Positions 34,523 through 46,225 of a stretch of 56,513 nt of DNA are shown one piece after another. The translations under genes were made by a program, and so were the position numbers. The DNA is from Pezizomycotina sp. ARF18 (taxonomy: Eukaryota; Ascomycota), in the NCBI GenBank assembly GCA_002224055.1, contig AZLU01000258.1, positions 1-56,513 of the forward strand, in the 5' to 3' direction. Position 1 is the first letter of the stretch. Every line of letters begins with the position of its first letter. The notes under the pieces were generated by a model that saw only the letters and a program-made list of their open reading frames with translations, searched no databases and had not been told where the DNA came from.

Positions 34523-35019
34523 ATGTAAGCAAACAGCATCACTGCCTCTGTTTGTTCCTGAGCAGCTAGTTCACAACGCCTAACCTCATCTCTGTCTTCA
34601 CAGGCCGCGCAGGAAGCCCGCTAAATCAAGGCAACCAAAGCAAACCACTCCAATACCCTCCTCCTCGCCCAAATCCATCGACGACCGCTTCGAATCCACC
34701 CTCACGAAGATCCGCGACCTCTTCCTCGATCAAGCACGCTACGTCGCGCTCTTCGCCGACAAGCTCGACGCCCTGGCGAAGGAGTTCGAAGAACAGGTGC
34801 GCGAGATGGAAAACGACGGCGACTTCCGCTCGCGAAAGTCAGGGGGTTGAAGATCGTCTGCGAAGAGCTCAGGAAGGCGTGTAACAGCCACTTTCAGGTC
34901 GCGATGAGCGAGGTTGATTTGGGAAGGCGATGGAGTTGCCGGAGGTTGAAGAAGGCGATGAGGATGAGGATGAGGGAGGAGATACTTTGATGGTTATTGA
35001 CGAGGAGGAAGAGGAGTGA
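34523..35019 (+). CDS. Small basic-to-acidic helical protein with start codon split by an intron
   Basis: AT at 34523-34524 is followed directly by a GTAAGC donor. A 79-bp intron (34525-34603, CTAAC branch site, TTCACAG acceptor) joins to G at 34604, so splicing creates the ATG and gives MPRRKPAKSRQPKQTTPIPS. The protein continues with a helical region (TLTKIRDLFLDQARYVALFA, LDALAKEFEEQVREMENDGD), then after one missing base at the five-G run 34842-34846 GLKIVCEELRKACNSHFQVA, and after another near 34930 an acidic end (PEVEEGDEDEDEGGD, VIDEEEEE) to the TGA at 35017. About 140 residues. The basic N-terminus and acidic C-terminus suggest a nuclear or chaperone-like protein, but no family was recognised. 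Confidence 0.6.
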
Positions 35020-35523
35020 TTAAGAACTACATGGATCGATAGGCTCATTATTGATTCAAGGCTGCACCATGTTGTGAGTGCGATTGTACTTTTGAAGGAT
35101 TCTTTCTTTGACGATACCCAGGTGATAAGGGTCTATGGTTTCGTTTACTATGGCAATAGATCTATGTGCAGTCTTTTTTGACATTCACGACAAGAACCAC
35201 CGCCAAAATTAATTACTAATATTTTCATGGACCCTTCCACTTCGCCTCTTTCCCGACTGCTTACAAAGCTCCCCCTGTACTTATACCCTCCATTCCTCCA
35301 TCCTCCACCCTACAAATCGGGTTCGATCGACATCGCCGCCGCAGCCAGCGAAAAGCCTCGCGCGTTCCTCACGACCTAATATCTTTCTACCATCTTTCCA
35401 CCACCCCCCACCATCTCTCTCCCAGATTTTATGTCTTCGGGTATCCGATGCAGCTTATTCCGGTTCCCCTAACTTCAAGTTGCCCTCTAATACTGGCTCA
35501 ATTAGCTCTTCTAGCTTCTCACA
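35020..35523. other. Intergenic, nothing recognised
   Basis: Pyrimidine-rich stretch (35230-35440) with short open frames, probably promoter and leader of the next gene. Confidence 0.4.
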
Positions 35524-36020
35524 ATGTCGCCAGAGCACAAAACCGCCAACCACAACCGCCTCCCAACCGCAGGAATCCAAGATGAAATCGCGAGCAAAGG
35601 TCTCGCAGCAGCGAAGTAATCCTCCGGCCCCCACAAGCGTACCTTAAACCGTCGGGCCCGATCCTGCATCCGAGCTACCCGTCGACACCACGCCGCGTAC
35701 CTACCAGGAAGCCACACGTGTCGTGCGGATGCTTACCACGGACGTTGACAAGCCCGAGTCCGTCGAGGAGCGCCTAACGAGGACGATCAAGTAGTGTCGC
35801 GGCGGTATTGAGGAATACGACGCGCAGGACCGGACGCTGCGAGAGGATTCTTCGGAAGTTGGAGTGTTTCATCGACTGTCACTCGTGGAGCGTTGAGCGT
35901 GCGAAGGTGGACGACAGCTTTGCTGAAGCGTTTTACGATGCGTGCTTGGGGATGATCGGGGAGGAAGAAGTAGGCATGACTAATGGAATTTTACTAGATG
36001 CAGTCAATTATATGACGTAA
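35524..36020 (+). pseudogene. Degraded small helical protein
   Basis: ATG at 35524 gives MSPEHKTANHNRLPTAGIQD and EIASKGLAAAK before a TAA. A second frame gives TTPRTYQEATRVVRMLTTDV and KPESVEERLTRTIK, then an in-frame TAG at about 35794, then CRGGIEEYDAQDRTLRED. A third frame gives RKLECFIDCHSWSVERAKVD and DDSFAEAFYDACLGMIGEEE to the stop at 36020. The in-frame TAG sits where a Gln (CAG) or Trp codon would fit, so this locus shows a probable nonsense substitution besides frame changes, unlike most other genes here. No family recognised. Confidence 0.45.
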
Positions 36021-36234
36021 CGAATGGTAGATTTAAAAAAAGTGCATTAGTTGGAACTTTTCCCCTTGAGGGGCCCTGATGGTTGTTTGGTGAGACGCTT
36101 AAGTAGATATTTATCCTCCTCTTGATCATGCATCTTTGACAATTATAACTATTAAACAGAACGTATTCTTCCGTACATATTTTTTAAAAAAAAACAAGCA
36201 AACCATTGTGAACTCCCAATAAACAATTATCTTC

Positions 36235-36834
36235 TCAATAGAACTCCCTGATCAACTCCTCCCTATCTGCCTCAAAGTTCTCATACATAGCCCTCTCAAG
36301 CTCCCTCTTCTTCCTCGCCTCCTCCTCCTTCTTCTTCTCAGCATCCATCCACTCCTTCAAGAACCCATTCCCAGTCCACCACTTAATCCACCAATCAATT
36401 TCCTGTTCGCTCCCTTCTGAACCAAACCGACCCATCCTTCCAAATATCACCCGCCGCGTTCGCAGTGCTCTCGTGGCGATACCTCTGCAACTCGTACTCT
36501 TTTACCTGGATGTACCCCATCTCCGCTTTAACCCAGAGCTCCTTCGCGCCGTCATATTGCGCGATGCTGTAGAGGAACTCGGCTTGTTCTTCGAACTTGG
36601 CGGCGGCGGCGAAGCTGTTGTTTCCGAGCTCGCGGAGGCGGCGGCAGATGGCGCGGTGGTGGTCGCGGACGCCGATGAGGGCTTGGAGGGTCGGGGTCGC
36701 GTCGACGCGGGGTGGTGCGGCGGGGGAGGTTCGCGGTTGAAGATCCGGCGGAGGAAGGGGACGGAGGACTGCTTTTTGACGTTGGTGGAGGAGGATTGGC
36801 GCTTGAGGGCGGCGAAGGAGCTGTACTTCTTCAT
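36235..36834 (-). CDS. Uncharacterised helical protein, two frame breaks
   Basis: ATG at 36834 opens MKKYSSFAALKRQSSSTNVK and FLRRIFNRE, a basic Ser-rich N-terminus. After one missing base near 36700 the frame gives TPTLQALIGVRDHHRAICRR, FAAAAKFEEQAEFLYSIAQY and WVKAEMGYIQVKEYELQRYR, reminiscent of tetratricopeptide-like helix pairs. Near 36430 it shifts again to SEQEIDWWIKWWTGNGFLKE, then a charged helix (KKKEEEARKKRELERAMYEN) and ends EELIREFY at 36235. About 195 residues, probably soluble. The aromatic DWWIKWW motif is distinctive and would be a good search handle. No family recognised. Confidence 0.55.
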
Positions 36835-37272
36835 GTTGAGGATTTATAGGTATTGGTAGGTTCGCCTGTATTGGATAGTTTCATGGGGAGTTAGAAATAT
36901 CCATGTATCATACTGAAGCTCGATTCATGTCACGAGGTTATTTTCTCCGACCATTTCTTTCGCCATTTCTTTTTCCATCTCATGATCTACGGATCATTGA
37001 TCACTTACCTGTTCAACTTGTGTGTATAAGGTGTCTCCAGGTATCCTAGAGCACAGAACTACTATAGAATGATGTATCCCTTGTTTGTTTCCTTCCAAGA
37101 GTATCTGATTGATTTTTCCATTGAAGGGTTGGGTAGGTTGATAATAGCGTGTTGTGGTGGGATTTGTGCACGGTCAGCCTTGATTTAAGCAAGGTGCACT
37201 TGGCAGAAATTCAGTCATTTTTATTTTTTATTTTTTATTTTTTTTGGAACGCAATTTTTTTTTCACCTGCAA
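36835..37272. other. Intergenic upstream of the minus-strand gene
   Basis: No coding sequence recognised. Ends in a T-rich tract leading into the TTTA microsatellite. Confidence 0.4.
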
Positions 37273-37392
<120 letters not shown>

Positions 37393-40300
37393 TCCTTGCC
37401 TTACAATTTTTACCTCATAGACCTACGCCCTAATTAATCAAAAGTGCTTGCTTCAATCAACTCCCTCTAGACAAAATATTATGCTTAGTCTATCTAACGA
37501 CCAGATACTAGTAGTATGAGCAAGTAGCTGGAAGTGATACAAGAAATGGTATCCGGACACATCTGATAAGTATAGATCTAAGATTCAGCTCCGCAAACGG
37601 TAACATAGCCAAAGCCTCCTTCATAAGAAGCATTTAACTCATATTAAAGCTTTAAAGTGACAGAAGTATTTCCATGATATAAGAAATTTATTTCCAGGAT
37701 CACGCCAATAACATACCGTTAAATCCTCGTTCTCAGTAGTCTCTGATTAACTAAAGCGTTGCTCAACACCGTCAACATAAGCACAAGGATGAGGGCGTAC
37801 TACATCCATAGCACTATATGCATATCAACCGTTCCAGCAGGAAAAATATAAACCCAAGAAATCTACCACGTCATAATCGCGCTGAGAATGATTTCATATT
37901 AACGTAGTACAGACCGACTTAATACAGGCGGCTTCAACCTTATAAAACCAACACAGGTCCTTCTTTACTCAATGCAGCGGGATAGGGGAGAGGCGTACCG
38001 AAGCTCTAGGCGAGGGAATTGAATACACCATAAAATTCCAACACGATTACCCCTGGTTCTCAGTTGAGGACAGGGTCTACTAAAATCAACGGTACAACAG
38101 CCCATAGACTGCCTTTTCATGGCAGGTATCGACGGCGGATAAATGACGTATCATATAAGGAGGCTGTGTATAGTGTTGCAAAACCGTGCCATAACAATCA
38201 ATCTCGTTGCATTATATCTGAGTGTTTGCACTTTGCACACAATGGACATAAAAGCTTCTGGGAGCAATTTGCGAGGAGAAGGCCCAGCGAATCAAATAAT
38301 CACGCGCCCTGATAATCTCTAGCGCCGCGCGCGAATTCATATGAAATGTAAAAATCCAAGGACAATTGGATATCCTGATGCTCTAGCCTAACAAGAAAGG
38401 AGAATCTCTACAGACCGATGCGATCTATCAAGCCATAAGGTACCCGCTACCCTAAGATAAGTATTTTAAAAATCATAGCATATTTCTAAAGCTAAGGAGA
38501 CGCGACATAATGCCCTCTGGAAGAAACCTCCACCGCACGATAGCCTACAGACAAAAACATTACATAGGACAGCGAATAACATCATACTACAAAGAAGCCG
38601 TGTTTCAATGTAGCTGTAGCCCTCATAGTAAATTTCCAGCGTAGTGTAAGACAACCACAAGATAGTTGCTGATCAAAGAAGATCAGCAGAGGTTCATTAG
38701 TATTGTAGAGCCTTACCAGAAGGATCAGACGAGGCGTATATTCCCGCTCCATTCGTGGATTAACGATCGTGTTCTTCATACACGTGAATCCGTGTAGAAA
38801 TGATTGTAGGACGTCTGGCATGCTTCCATAACTGCGCCACTGCCCCGAAGCCCACGTCCATATGCGAAGCCCAATATAAATGAAGAACTTAAAACGTCGC
38901 CAAGGTGAAGGTCATGAAAAAAATGGACCTTACACAGGATAATGAACAACTGGTGGCGGGAACCTGAAAAGCCCCGTTCAGGGTATGAGCGCTGACAACC
39001 GGCGCAGAATGATACAATTCAATTTACAGGCAAAATTCTTCCACCGTCCCGGTTCCCAAGCCATCGACTATGAAATGGAATTAATAGGTTTGGCGCGCGC
39101 CTTCGATATAGAAATCTTGGGGTAAATTGTAAACTATTCGACAATGCGAAAGTCTCCCTGGCATCAAGGGGATCCACGAGATAGTGACCCTGAGGAGTAT
39201 GTAAGGAAGCTCCGCAATTATCAAAGCATAAACTTTCGAGATGGAACGACCCTAGCTCGCGCTCCATAAGCAGGTCACTCCCCATAGACCTCCACCAACA
39301 CTATTAACTATTTTTATTAATCAACCACTTGTATACGTAATTGAAAATAGGACCAGATCTCAAAAGGCAAAAATTGCAAAAGGCCATGGACCGATACACG
39401 AAATTTTTTACTCGACAATTGTAGCCCGTGGCCTTGAAATTGTGACCCTGTTTCAAGCGTAGGCTCATAATGAAATTAAATTATGAGGGAAATGATTTGC
39501 GGGAATAGTGATCGCAAGAGTGAGACATTTCAGAACCATCACGAACGAGGATCTACGCGCGATATCTGCTAAGCGGTTTAAGAGGGATGGCGTATGGTAT
39601 AAATAAAATTTATACGCGTAATTTTATTAAACAAAATATATATTAATAATATTATTAATAAATTTATATGTTTTATTTTATATAATTTATCGGGCGAATG
39701 CGTACAAGATCGTCGAAAACCGGTGGAAGCAAACCTAGGAGACGGTGGAAACTTGTCAGGACGATAAGGAGGGCAGGGAACCTCAAGGAACGAGCGACCA
39801 TGACTTAGCCAATCTGCCGAACGGAGCCTATGAATAGCAAGTGGTATGAATAGACCGGGAAATCGGGCGGGATAGCATGAATGGAAGGGTCTTGTAAAGA
39901 AAGTATCTCTTTGGTTGATCAGAGAGGCTATCAAAAGTATGTTCAAGCACACCCACCTCGTATTGCGCAACTAGAAATTATTTAAGTCAATACACATTTT
40001 CAGATATCGTCTACCGCAGGTCCTTAGCCACTATTCGAGACTTCCTACGACTTGGCTTTTATCCACTGGCCCCTATCGAGTCGGTTCTTTAATTAATTGA
40101 ATTATTAGGATTAACAGATGACTACATATCCTCCCGCCATTATTCTCCTTAAAGTTTCCTTCGATTAGTTTTTTCGGTTATTTACCTCCTGCGTCTATTA
40201 TCAATTGTGCTGTCATTAGGGAGATACATTGCTCAAAGATCCATCTATCTCTCCTTACTTATTTCTACTCCAATTTTCATTTCGTATCTTCATTCCGATA

Positions 40301-41025
40301 TTTTCCTATTTTTTTCTTGTTGTTGCTTTGGCTTTGATGTTAACTGAATTACCGAGACCTCGTCTGCAGGACTTGAGAATTAAAACCACACCAGTTAGCC
40401 ATAAGGGTAGCGCTATGTGCTTGCCCTCGCAAGAGAACAAAAAAAAGCAAAAGAATAGGACGCTGGGTAAAACAAAGCCATTTTACGTTACCTCAGTTTC
40501 ACCTTGATCGCGCCCAACGTAGAAGCGGATACCTTCGTTCAATCTTCTACCTTTTTCTTTTCTTTCATTAAGTGTTTTGCCATTTTGCGGTGTTTCTATA
40601 TCCATTACCTCTTCATGTCTGGGAAACTTTAAATACTTCTCACCCGTGGATTGACTTTTTATCTGTACCATTTAGTCTTTCAAGAGATTTATGAACCCAA
40701 AAGCTACTATTCCGCAGTATCCAAAACAGCAGCTTTGGTTTCTAGCTAGCAACCATAAATCAGAGGAAGTTTGCCGATTCTATGACAAGGTGTTACTGAT
40801 TTCAAAGTTATAAAGCGAACATCGTACGCTCTTAATCCAATTAATTCATCTTATCTTATTCTCTCTCCAACATACCCTTTTAGTAAGACCGGTATATATG
40901 GCGGCTCATTTTCCAGGAAATACCGTGGTCTTGCGGCCCAACTTCTCACAAAAGCCCCCAATTCGCCTGAAAAGGTCAAGAAGAGTTCTTGATTCGACTG
41001 AGAACTTATTTGGCGAATAAACCCC
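37393..41025. other. Long stretch without recognised genes
   Basis: Open frames at 38064-38312, 39019-39285 and 39578-39970 show no motif and no consistent sense. 39595-39690 is a short very AT-rich patch (TTAATAATATTATTAATAAA) that could be a RIP-degraded repeat remnant. No transposon ends or RNA genes noticed. Confidence 0.4.
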
Positions 41026-41484
41026 ATGCTCACTATGAGGAACAACGATCCGTTCGCCGATAGGGAATACTTGCACGGCTTTGTCGTGGAAAAGGCAGAA
41101 GAAAGGGCGAATCAAAGACGCAGGCTCGATATGGAACGCAAGTTCCCCGACCTAATGAAATTTAGAGTTTATGAAACGAAGTATAGCTTACTTCACGAAG
41201 CCCGCCGCCAAAGTTTCGAGCGGGCTTACCATGAGTTCGTTGACGTGCTCACGGACGACGAGGTCGATAACATTTGGAACTATATGGACGAAATAGACGA
41301 GGGGACGAAAATCAAAGTGGAAGGCTTCACCAAGGCCCTAACCGCCTACAAAAGTCCGATTGTGTGCTACGCTAAGGTTAAGGAAGGGTGGGATATGGTT
41401 GAAAGGGGATATGATATGATAGATAGTGCCTGGATGGAGATTGGGAAAATATTGACCGATGAGGAGGTAACGGTTGTTGAATGA
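41026..41484 (+). CDS. Intact uncharacterised 152-residue helical protein
   Basis: A single uninterrupted frame, one of the few intact genes in the window. It starts MLTMRNNDPFADREYLHGFV (the in-frame ATG at 41035 is an alternative start) and runs through charged helices (KAEERANQRRRLDMERKFPD, KYSLLHEARRQSFERAYHEF) and an acidic stretch DVLTDDEVDNIWNYMDEIDE, to MIDSAWMEIGKILTDEEVTV at the end. No signal peptide or membrane segment. Probably soluble and alpha-helical. No family recognised. It lies tail to tail with the minus-strand gene at 41965-42669. Confidence 0.65.
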   Translation: MLTMRNNDPFADREYLHGFVVEKAEERANQRRRLDMERKFPDLMKFRVYETKYSLLHEARRQSFERAYHEFVDVLTDDEVDNIWNYMDEIDEGTKIKVEGFTKALTAYKSPIVCYAKVKEGWDMVERGYDMIDSAWMEIGKILTDEEVTVVE

Positions 41485-41964
41485 ATTTTGGGTGGGGGAA
41501 GCTCAAGCGCGCCGCGCCAGAAATTCGTGGTGAAATACTACTATCCAAACGGGTGTTATACTACCGATTCCCGATCGCTGAATCACCCCCGCATTAGAAA
41601 CAAATGTATTTCTCCTCTCGATATCCAGTTTCAGACAATACCCGCGACGATTCTCCCGAAGAGTCGTCGCAATTGAATGCAAAAGTTTTGTTCACAAGGC
41701 TGCATAGGGCTCACAAAATGGCTTACAGGCTATCTAAGCACTATTCTAGATCTAAGAGAGTTTCTCGCAAGTATTTATATACATGGACTATGTTAAATAA
41801 ATCGAAGCTAGTGACACAATTATTGATTCCGATCTCTAATAAAGAACGCTGCACTGCGCCGTCCTTCTATATCATCGTCATTTCCACGCGCTTCGAGCTG
41901 TGTCTAAGCGGCCATGCGGGATGTAAATGCGGCGGGGGCATCCCTTTCGCCGGTGGTTGAGAGA

Positions 41965-42669
41965 CTACTTGCTCATGCGGCGCAAAATATAGTGCGCCTG
42001 CACTCGCTGGTCCATCGCCGCTCCGATGGGCTTTTTATAAGCCCAAAGCGCCTGCCATACCATCGCTGCGAGCTCTTGGTCTTGCTGTACCTCTTGCGAT
42101 TCCTCTTCTTTAATCTTCTCGGAATTAATTTTGACCGATTCCCCTGAAACGGACGTTCCCGGCGTAGCCGTCTCGTTGGATTCGTCCGAGTAAAAGCTCA
42201 CCCACGATTCGGCGCGCGAGTAGATTGAGCTGGAACGGTGTGGGTTTGTCGCTAGCGGTGTTGCTGGGCTCTTTTCCGGGGGTTCGATTTTCAGTTCCGA
42301 TGCGATCGCTTTAATTAATTCCACCTGATCCTCGTCGAACTCGTCTACTACGCTCGGCTTTCCCTCCCGCGGTTGTGTTTCACCTTCGATATACGATGCA
42401 GGTATCGCGGGTGGCGTAGAATGCTTCCCGGGCGGAAGTCTCGGGGTAATAGGACAAAGCATATCCACCTCATCGTCGTTCGCATCGTAACCAGAATTAA
42501 CGGTTGGTTGTATCCGATAATCGCCGAAAGAAACAGCATCGGCGTGAGCCGGTCCATATGGATCGATAGGACTTTCTTCTACATCGAACATGTTCATAGT
42601 GAGGCGCATTCCCTCTGTTTGAACTCCAAGGCCCACCCATTTTTCCAGGTCGAGCTTCATTTCGGCCAT
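41965..42669 (-). CDS. Uncharacterised acidic, probably disordered protein
   Basis: Open frame from the ATG at 42669 (MAEMKLDLEKWVGLGVQTEG) to the stop at 41965, 234 residues. The middle is rich in Asp, Glu, Ser and Pro (YDANDDEVDMLCPITPRLPP, DEFDEDQVELIKAIASELKI), with a Ser-rich block SSSIYSRAESWVSFYSDESN and an acidic EKIKEEESQEVQQDQE segment. The C-terminus is a helical WQALWAYKKPIGAAMDQRVQ. An ATAACAG acceptor-like sequence just upstream (42674-42680) suggests a 5' exon, likely the frame at 42730-43031. No family recognised. The frame is uninterrupted. Confidence 0.6.
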   Translation of the reverse strand: MAEMKLDLEKWVGLGVQTEGMRLTMNMFDVEESPIDPYGPAHADAVSFGDYRIQPTVNSGYDANDDEVDMLCPITPRLPPGKHSTPPAIPASYIEGETQPREGKPSVVDEFDEDQVELIKAIASELKIEPPEKSPATPLATNPHRSSSIYSRAESWVSFYSDESNETATPGTSVSGESVKINSEKIKEEESQEVQQDQELAAMVWQALWAYKKPIGAAMDQRVQAHYILRRMSK

Positions 42670-42729
42670 AGCGTCTGTTATATTGCAATTAGAATCGTTC
42701 CTTGATTTTTCGGGCAATGCTTTGAGCTG

Positions 42730-43031
42730 TGGACCCGATCGCGATGCCGATCCTCTTCTAGAATTGGTGTGCTGGTTGTGGCATCGAATCGGGGATATAG
42801 GTGTTTGTATTGGTGCGCATGCGCACGAGCCAGACTACTCTTTCGCCTGACCGTGCCGAATTTTCTCGGTGCGGAATCGGATCTCGACGGTCGCCGGGGT
42901 TTCCAGTCGCCGGCGATGCCCTCTTGAACATCGCGAAGGGGACCACTGTAGGTTCCAGTTGAAAGGATCTCGACGGGGCCGCTAATAATGAAGTGTGCCT
43001 TGTGGCGCGAACCAGATTTCTTAACCGCCAT
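42730..43031 (-). CDS. Probable 5' exon of the acidic protein gene
   Basis: ATG at 43031 opens MAVKKSGSRHKAHFIISGPV and EILSTGTYSGPLRDVQEGIA, followed by a basic Arg/Ser-rich stretch (KPRRPSRSDSAPRKFGTVRR). A candidate intron of about 59 bp starts at GTCCAC (about 42733), contains a TTCTAAT branch-like sequence and ends ATAACAG (42674), leading to the frame at 42669. The splice is one base out of phase as read, so either the donor differs or one base is missing. The ISGP....G..SGP start is faintly like the module of the 21-32 kb family but too short to claim. Confidence 0.4.
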
Positions 43032-44559
43032 TCTTTACGTCGTATACGTGCAGGGCAATTCGCGAAGTGGCTTTTGTTTGCGACACCCACAAATGGTGTA
43101 GTGAAAATCTTTAGATTTCCAAAACCCCGGGATTGCGCCTGATATAAATATCGCTGAAACTATGACGAATCCGAGAATATCTAAATGAACGAATAAAAAG
43201 TCTAATCTATACGACCAACGAAGGTGTTTGTTTAGTCTCGATAATGAGAGATTTTCCCAATTCGTCGGCAGTGTCTGGTGATGTGAATAGCTAATTCCGC
43301 CGGGGCCAATCAGCGAAGCGGGACGTATTGCGAGGCAAAATGATCGTCTTGCAGATATTGGCGGCGGAACTAAATGATTGGCAAGCGGATACCTTAAACA
43401 GGAAGCTATATATCAAAATGACAAAACCCAATTTAAAGAAAAGCTTCTGGAAAGATAAAGACAACCAAAATACAAAGAGAAATCCTCGATCGAGGAATCG
43501 ATCACGGAGGATATCGGGCCTTTTTGTAATCTTTCTAATTCTAGAAGAACGTCTAGATGATCATGAGCCCCATGAAGAATCCGCTGTAAACTAGTGCTGA
43601 AATTGCTATGGGTCGGCAAGAGCTTCTCACTGCATATCTTACGCATGAAGGTTTACCGATGTCGCATTGAGTCCCCTCCACATATATAGTTGGTTTCGGG
43701 TACTGTTTTATCACAACGACAGCGCATATCGCACCGAAATATCTCGAGGGGTGAGCAAAGCATTAGCGTAAAAACGGCCCTTGAAACAATTAATCAGCAT
43801 AGAGCCTGTTCGATTGAACATCCCTCTAGCCTACATATATTACAGCGAGGTCGCTGCAGTCATGCGTACGCAATATTCTAAAAATGGGTGAAAAACAAAA
43901 TGCGATATATCCTCCAATATTTGCGGCGATGGGAATTCGGCCCTCTTTTATAAGATTTATCGCAGGCTACCACATGCACAGACCGCATTATCGGATAAGC
44001 GAAATTCCATGCCGATTGCTTCAGGGTTTACTACATCTGCTGAATCAAGCTCACGCCCCAACTTATTGCAAAGCGTAGAATGGCATTGTTGTTTTTAATG
44101 GGTATTCGCCGAATTATATCCCAATGCCGCGGCCGTAATCTTGTGAATAATATTGATAAAGGGTCAAGTAGTAATTGCTAGCGCTGTGAGTAACGAATAG
44201 ATTAGTGAAACAAAATTTCCCTAGGAGTACACTGTAATGCTTCTAAGTAGACGGTAATGGTCAAATATCGAGGGCTATCTCGCCAGGCAACGTGGTAGCT
44301 ACAGCCAACGGCGGAAAATTGGCATTTTGAGCTCGCGTTTATCAAAAGGAGTTTGGGTAAAAATAACAATAATAAGAAAATAATAATAATCATAATAAGG
44401 TGAACGAAGATCTTCCCACCTGAGGCACAAGCCAACAAAATATAACACGGACCATCAACGTAAAGGCTGTTATTATTCCTTCTGTTTTAGGTCTTCGATG
44501 AAATTGAGCTCAAACGTATCACGCCTGCTAAATGCCGCTGCTCTGTTTCGTAATCACCT
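43032..44559. other. Intergenic, nothing recognised
   Basis: Short open frames (43328-43594, 43884-44078) without motifs. No repeats noticed apart from A/T-rich tracts near 44340-44400. Confidence 0.4.
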
Positions 44560-45165
44560 CTGGATCCTGGAAACCTCTCTCTGCTCATTTTCCTCCCGCT
44601 CCGTCTCCCAATTCTGGATCAAGTGGGCGACTCTGTAAGACGAGATTTCGAAAACGCAATAACACTCCATTCTGCCTCAGAAGTATTGTATGAATTCATC
44701 GTAGGGTAAATCCCGCGTTCGACGGCGGAGCAGGACATCATCACGAAACTCTGAAATGCGGAGAGATCCCTGTGGTGTCGGGGTTGTATCGGAGCTGTCC
44801 AATCGCGCCCCGCCATATGTATTTGTGCATCTGGAAATACCTCGCTGACATCCAGCCTCTCACGACCGTAGCTAATAACTGCCTCGGCTGATTATGGGGC
44901 GTATCGGACGTTACCTCTTTTCGTAGGCGTTGGGATGTCATGGCTGAGATATGTATTCGCAAGGCACGTACAAACTTGATGTAGTTGGCTTGAATAACTG
45001 CCTCAACATTTCTTTCGGCAACCTCGAGACTTCTCGAAAGAGAGAAAGTTCTGCACAGGCACGGCGTTGCAAAAGCGTTCAAAGCACTATTTGCGAGGCG
45101 AACCGACTTGAGCGTTTGGCGGTCTACTTCATCGCCACTGTTAAAACATTCGACGATCTACGAAT
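44560..45165 (-). pseudogene. F-box-like protein fragment
   Basis: Minus-strand frame from about 45140: DRQTLKSVRLANSALNAFAT followed by PCLCRTFSLSRSLEVAERNV, then AVIQANYIKFVRALRIHISA. The L.SVRLAN.A.NAFA...L.RTF pattern is the usual N-terminal F-box tail and matches LQQLRLANRTFNAFASTVLF of the gene at 13270-14723. The sense may continue after a frame change near 44745 (FRDDVLLRRRTRDLPYDEFI) to about 44560. No start codon could be fixed, so this may be a remnant of a gene whose 5' end is lost. Expected role is SCF substrate recognition. Confidence 0.45.
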
Positions 45166-45351
45166 ATAAGTCAATATGAGACCTTATAATTCCAAGCCAT
45201 CTTCCAGAAGTTATTTTATTTTCTTTTGCTATAAACGATATATCTCCTGCTCTGTGCGTAACAGCGGTACCAAAACTCGGGTGGGAGGCTTACCTCAAGG
45301 AGAATCTCGTTGGGCAGAGAATGCATCACGAAAATGATTACTTGAGTAATT

Positions 45352-45897
45352 TTGGGTAGAGGGCTACTAGAGATTAGTTGTGATGTTATTTTGTCAAGCT
45401 CTGTCTATTCCGCAAGAATACGCAGCTCTTCCCTACCGCTCGGTTCTACCCACGCGAGCCTATTCACGCAGTTGGCGCATATTTCCGAAGTACGTGTTGC
45501 AACGCTCGCAGGGGTGGGTATTACAAGAGCAGTATGTTACCATTTCAGCGAGACGGATTTGCGGAATCATTTTGACCGGTTCGCGTACACGATGGAAAAT
45601 TGCTTTCCGATCGTGTTATTGGTGGATTTGCTAGCGACCAGGGTTATGAAACTGCAGGCGACGGTTGATAGCGGGATCAGCTGGGAGACGTACGCGAAAG
45701 GGTCAGAGGGGAATAGTGCTGTCGCTGGAGAGAAGAAAGAAGTTGACGGACTGAGGACGGATTATAGGATGTACGTGGGGAAGGAATGGAGTAGAGGGGC
45801 ATCAGTTAGTATGGCAATGCCGATACAGACCGTTACGAAGGAGATAGAGATGGATCCGATCAGTGTCGGGGAGGATGTGGAAAGGAGGTCTAATTGA
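45352..45897 (+). CDS. Orphan open frame, uncertain
   Basis: A long open frame to the stop at 45897, with plausible protein composition from about 45460: SEVRVATLAGVGITRAVCYH, TMENCFPIVLLVDLLATRVM, and a polar end DYRMYVGKEWSRGASVSMAM. The first ATG in frame in a good position is near 45591. Earlier sequence would need an upstream exon. One hydrophobic segment (FPIVLLVDLLA) could be a short membrane helix. It resembles the C-terminal part of a protein rather than a whole one. No family recognised. Confidence 0.35.
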   Translation: MGRGLLEISCDVILSSSVYSARIRSSSLPLGSTHASLFTQLAHISEVRVATLAGVGITRAVCYHFSETDLRNHFDRFAYTMENCFPIVLLVDLLATRVMKLQATVDSGISWETYAKGSEGNSAVAGEKKEVDGLRTDYRMYVGKEWSRGASVSMAMPIQTVTKEIEMDPISVGEDVERRSN

Positions 45898-46225
45898 TAG
45901 ATCCTGCAAATCTCCCTAAGTACACAATGCTTGCCTATTCGCATGAGAATATGAGAATACTAAAGTGGAACAACCGATGCAATTTGATCAATATTTAAAC
46001 GGCCATTAGACACCCAACGTCAACCAAAGTATACTGACTAATAGGGAATGCCAGGCTATAATTCACTGGAGTCCATTCAATATGAAACGCCCCTCACCGG
46101 GCTTGAATGTCTCATCATGGTAAGCCTTGTCAATCTAGTAGAGCGAGTATGGTAGACGAAATTGTGCTCCTTAACATTCGAAAGTGGCCCAAGAAGCGCC
46201 CAATATTCACGGAGAATCCGAGGCC

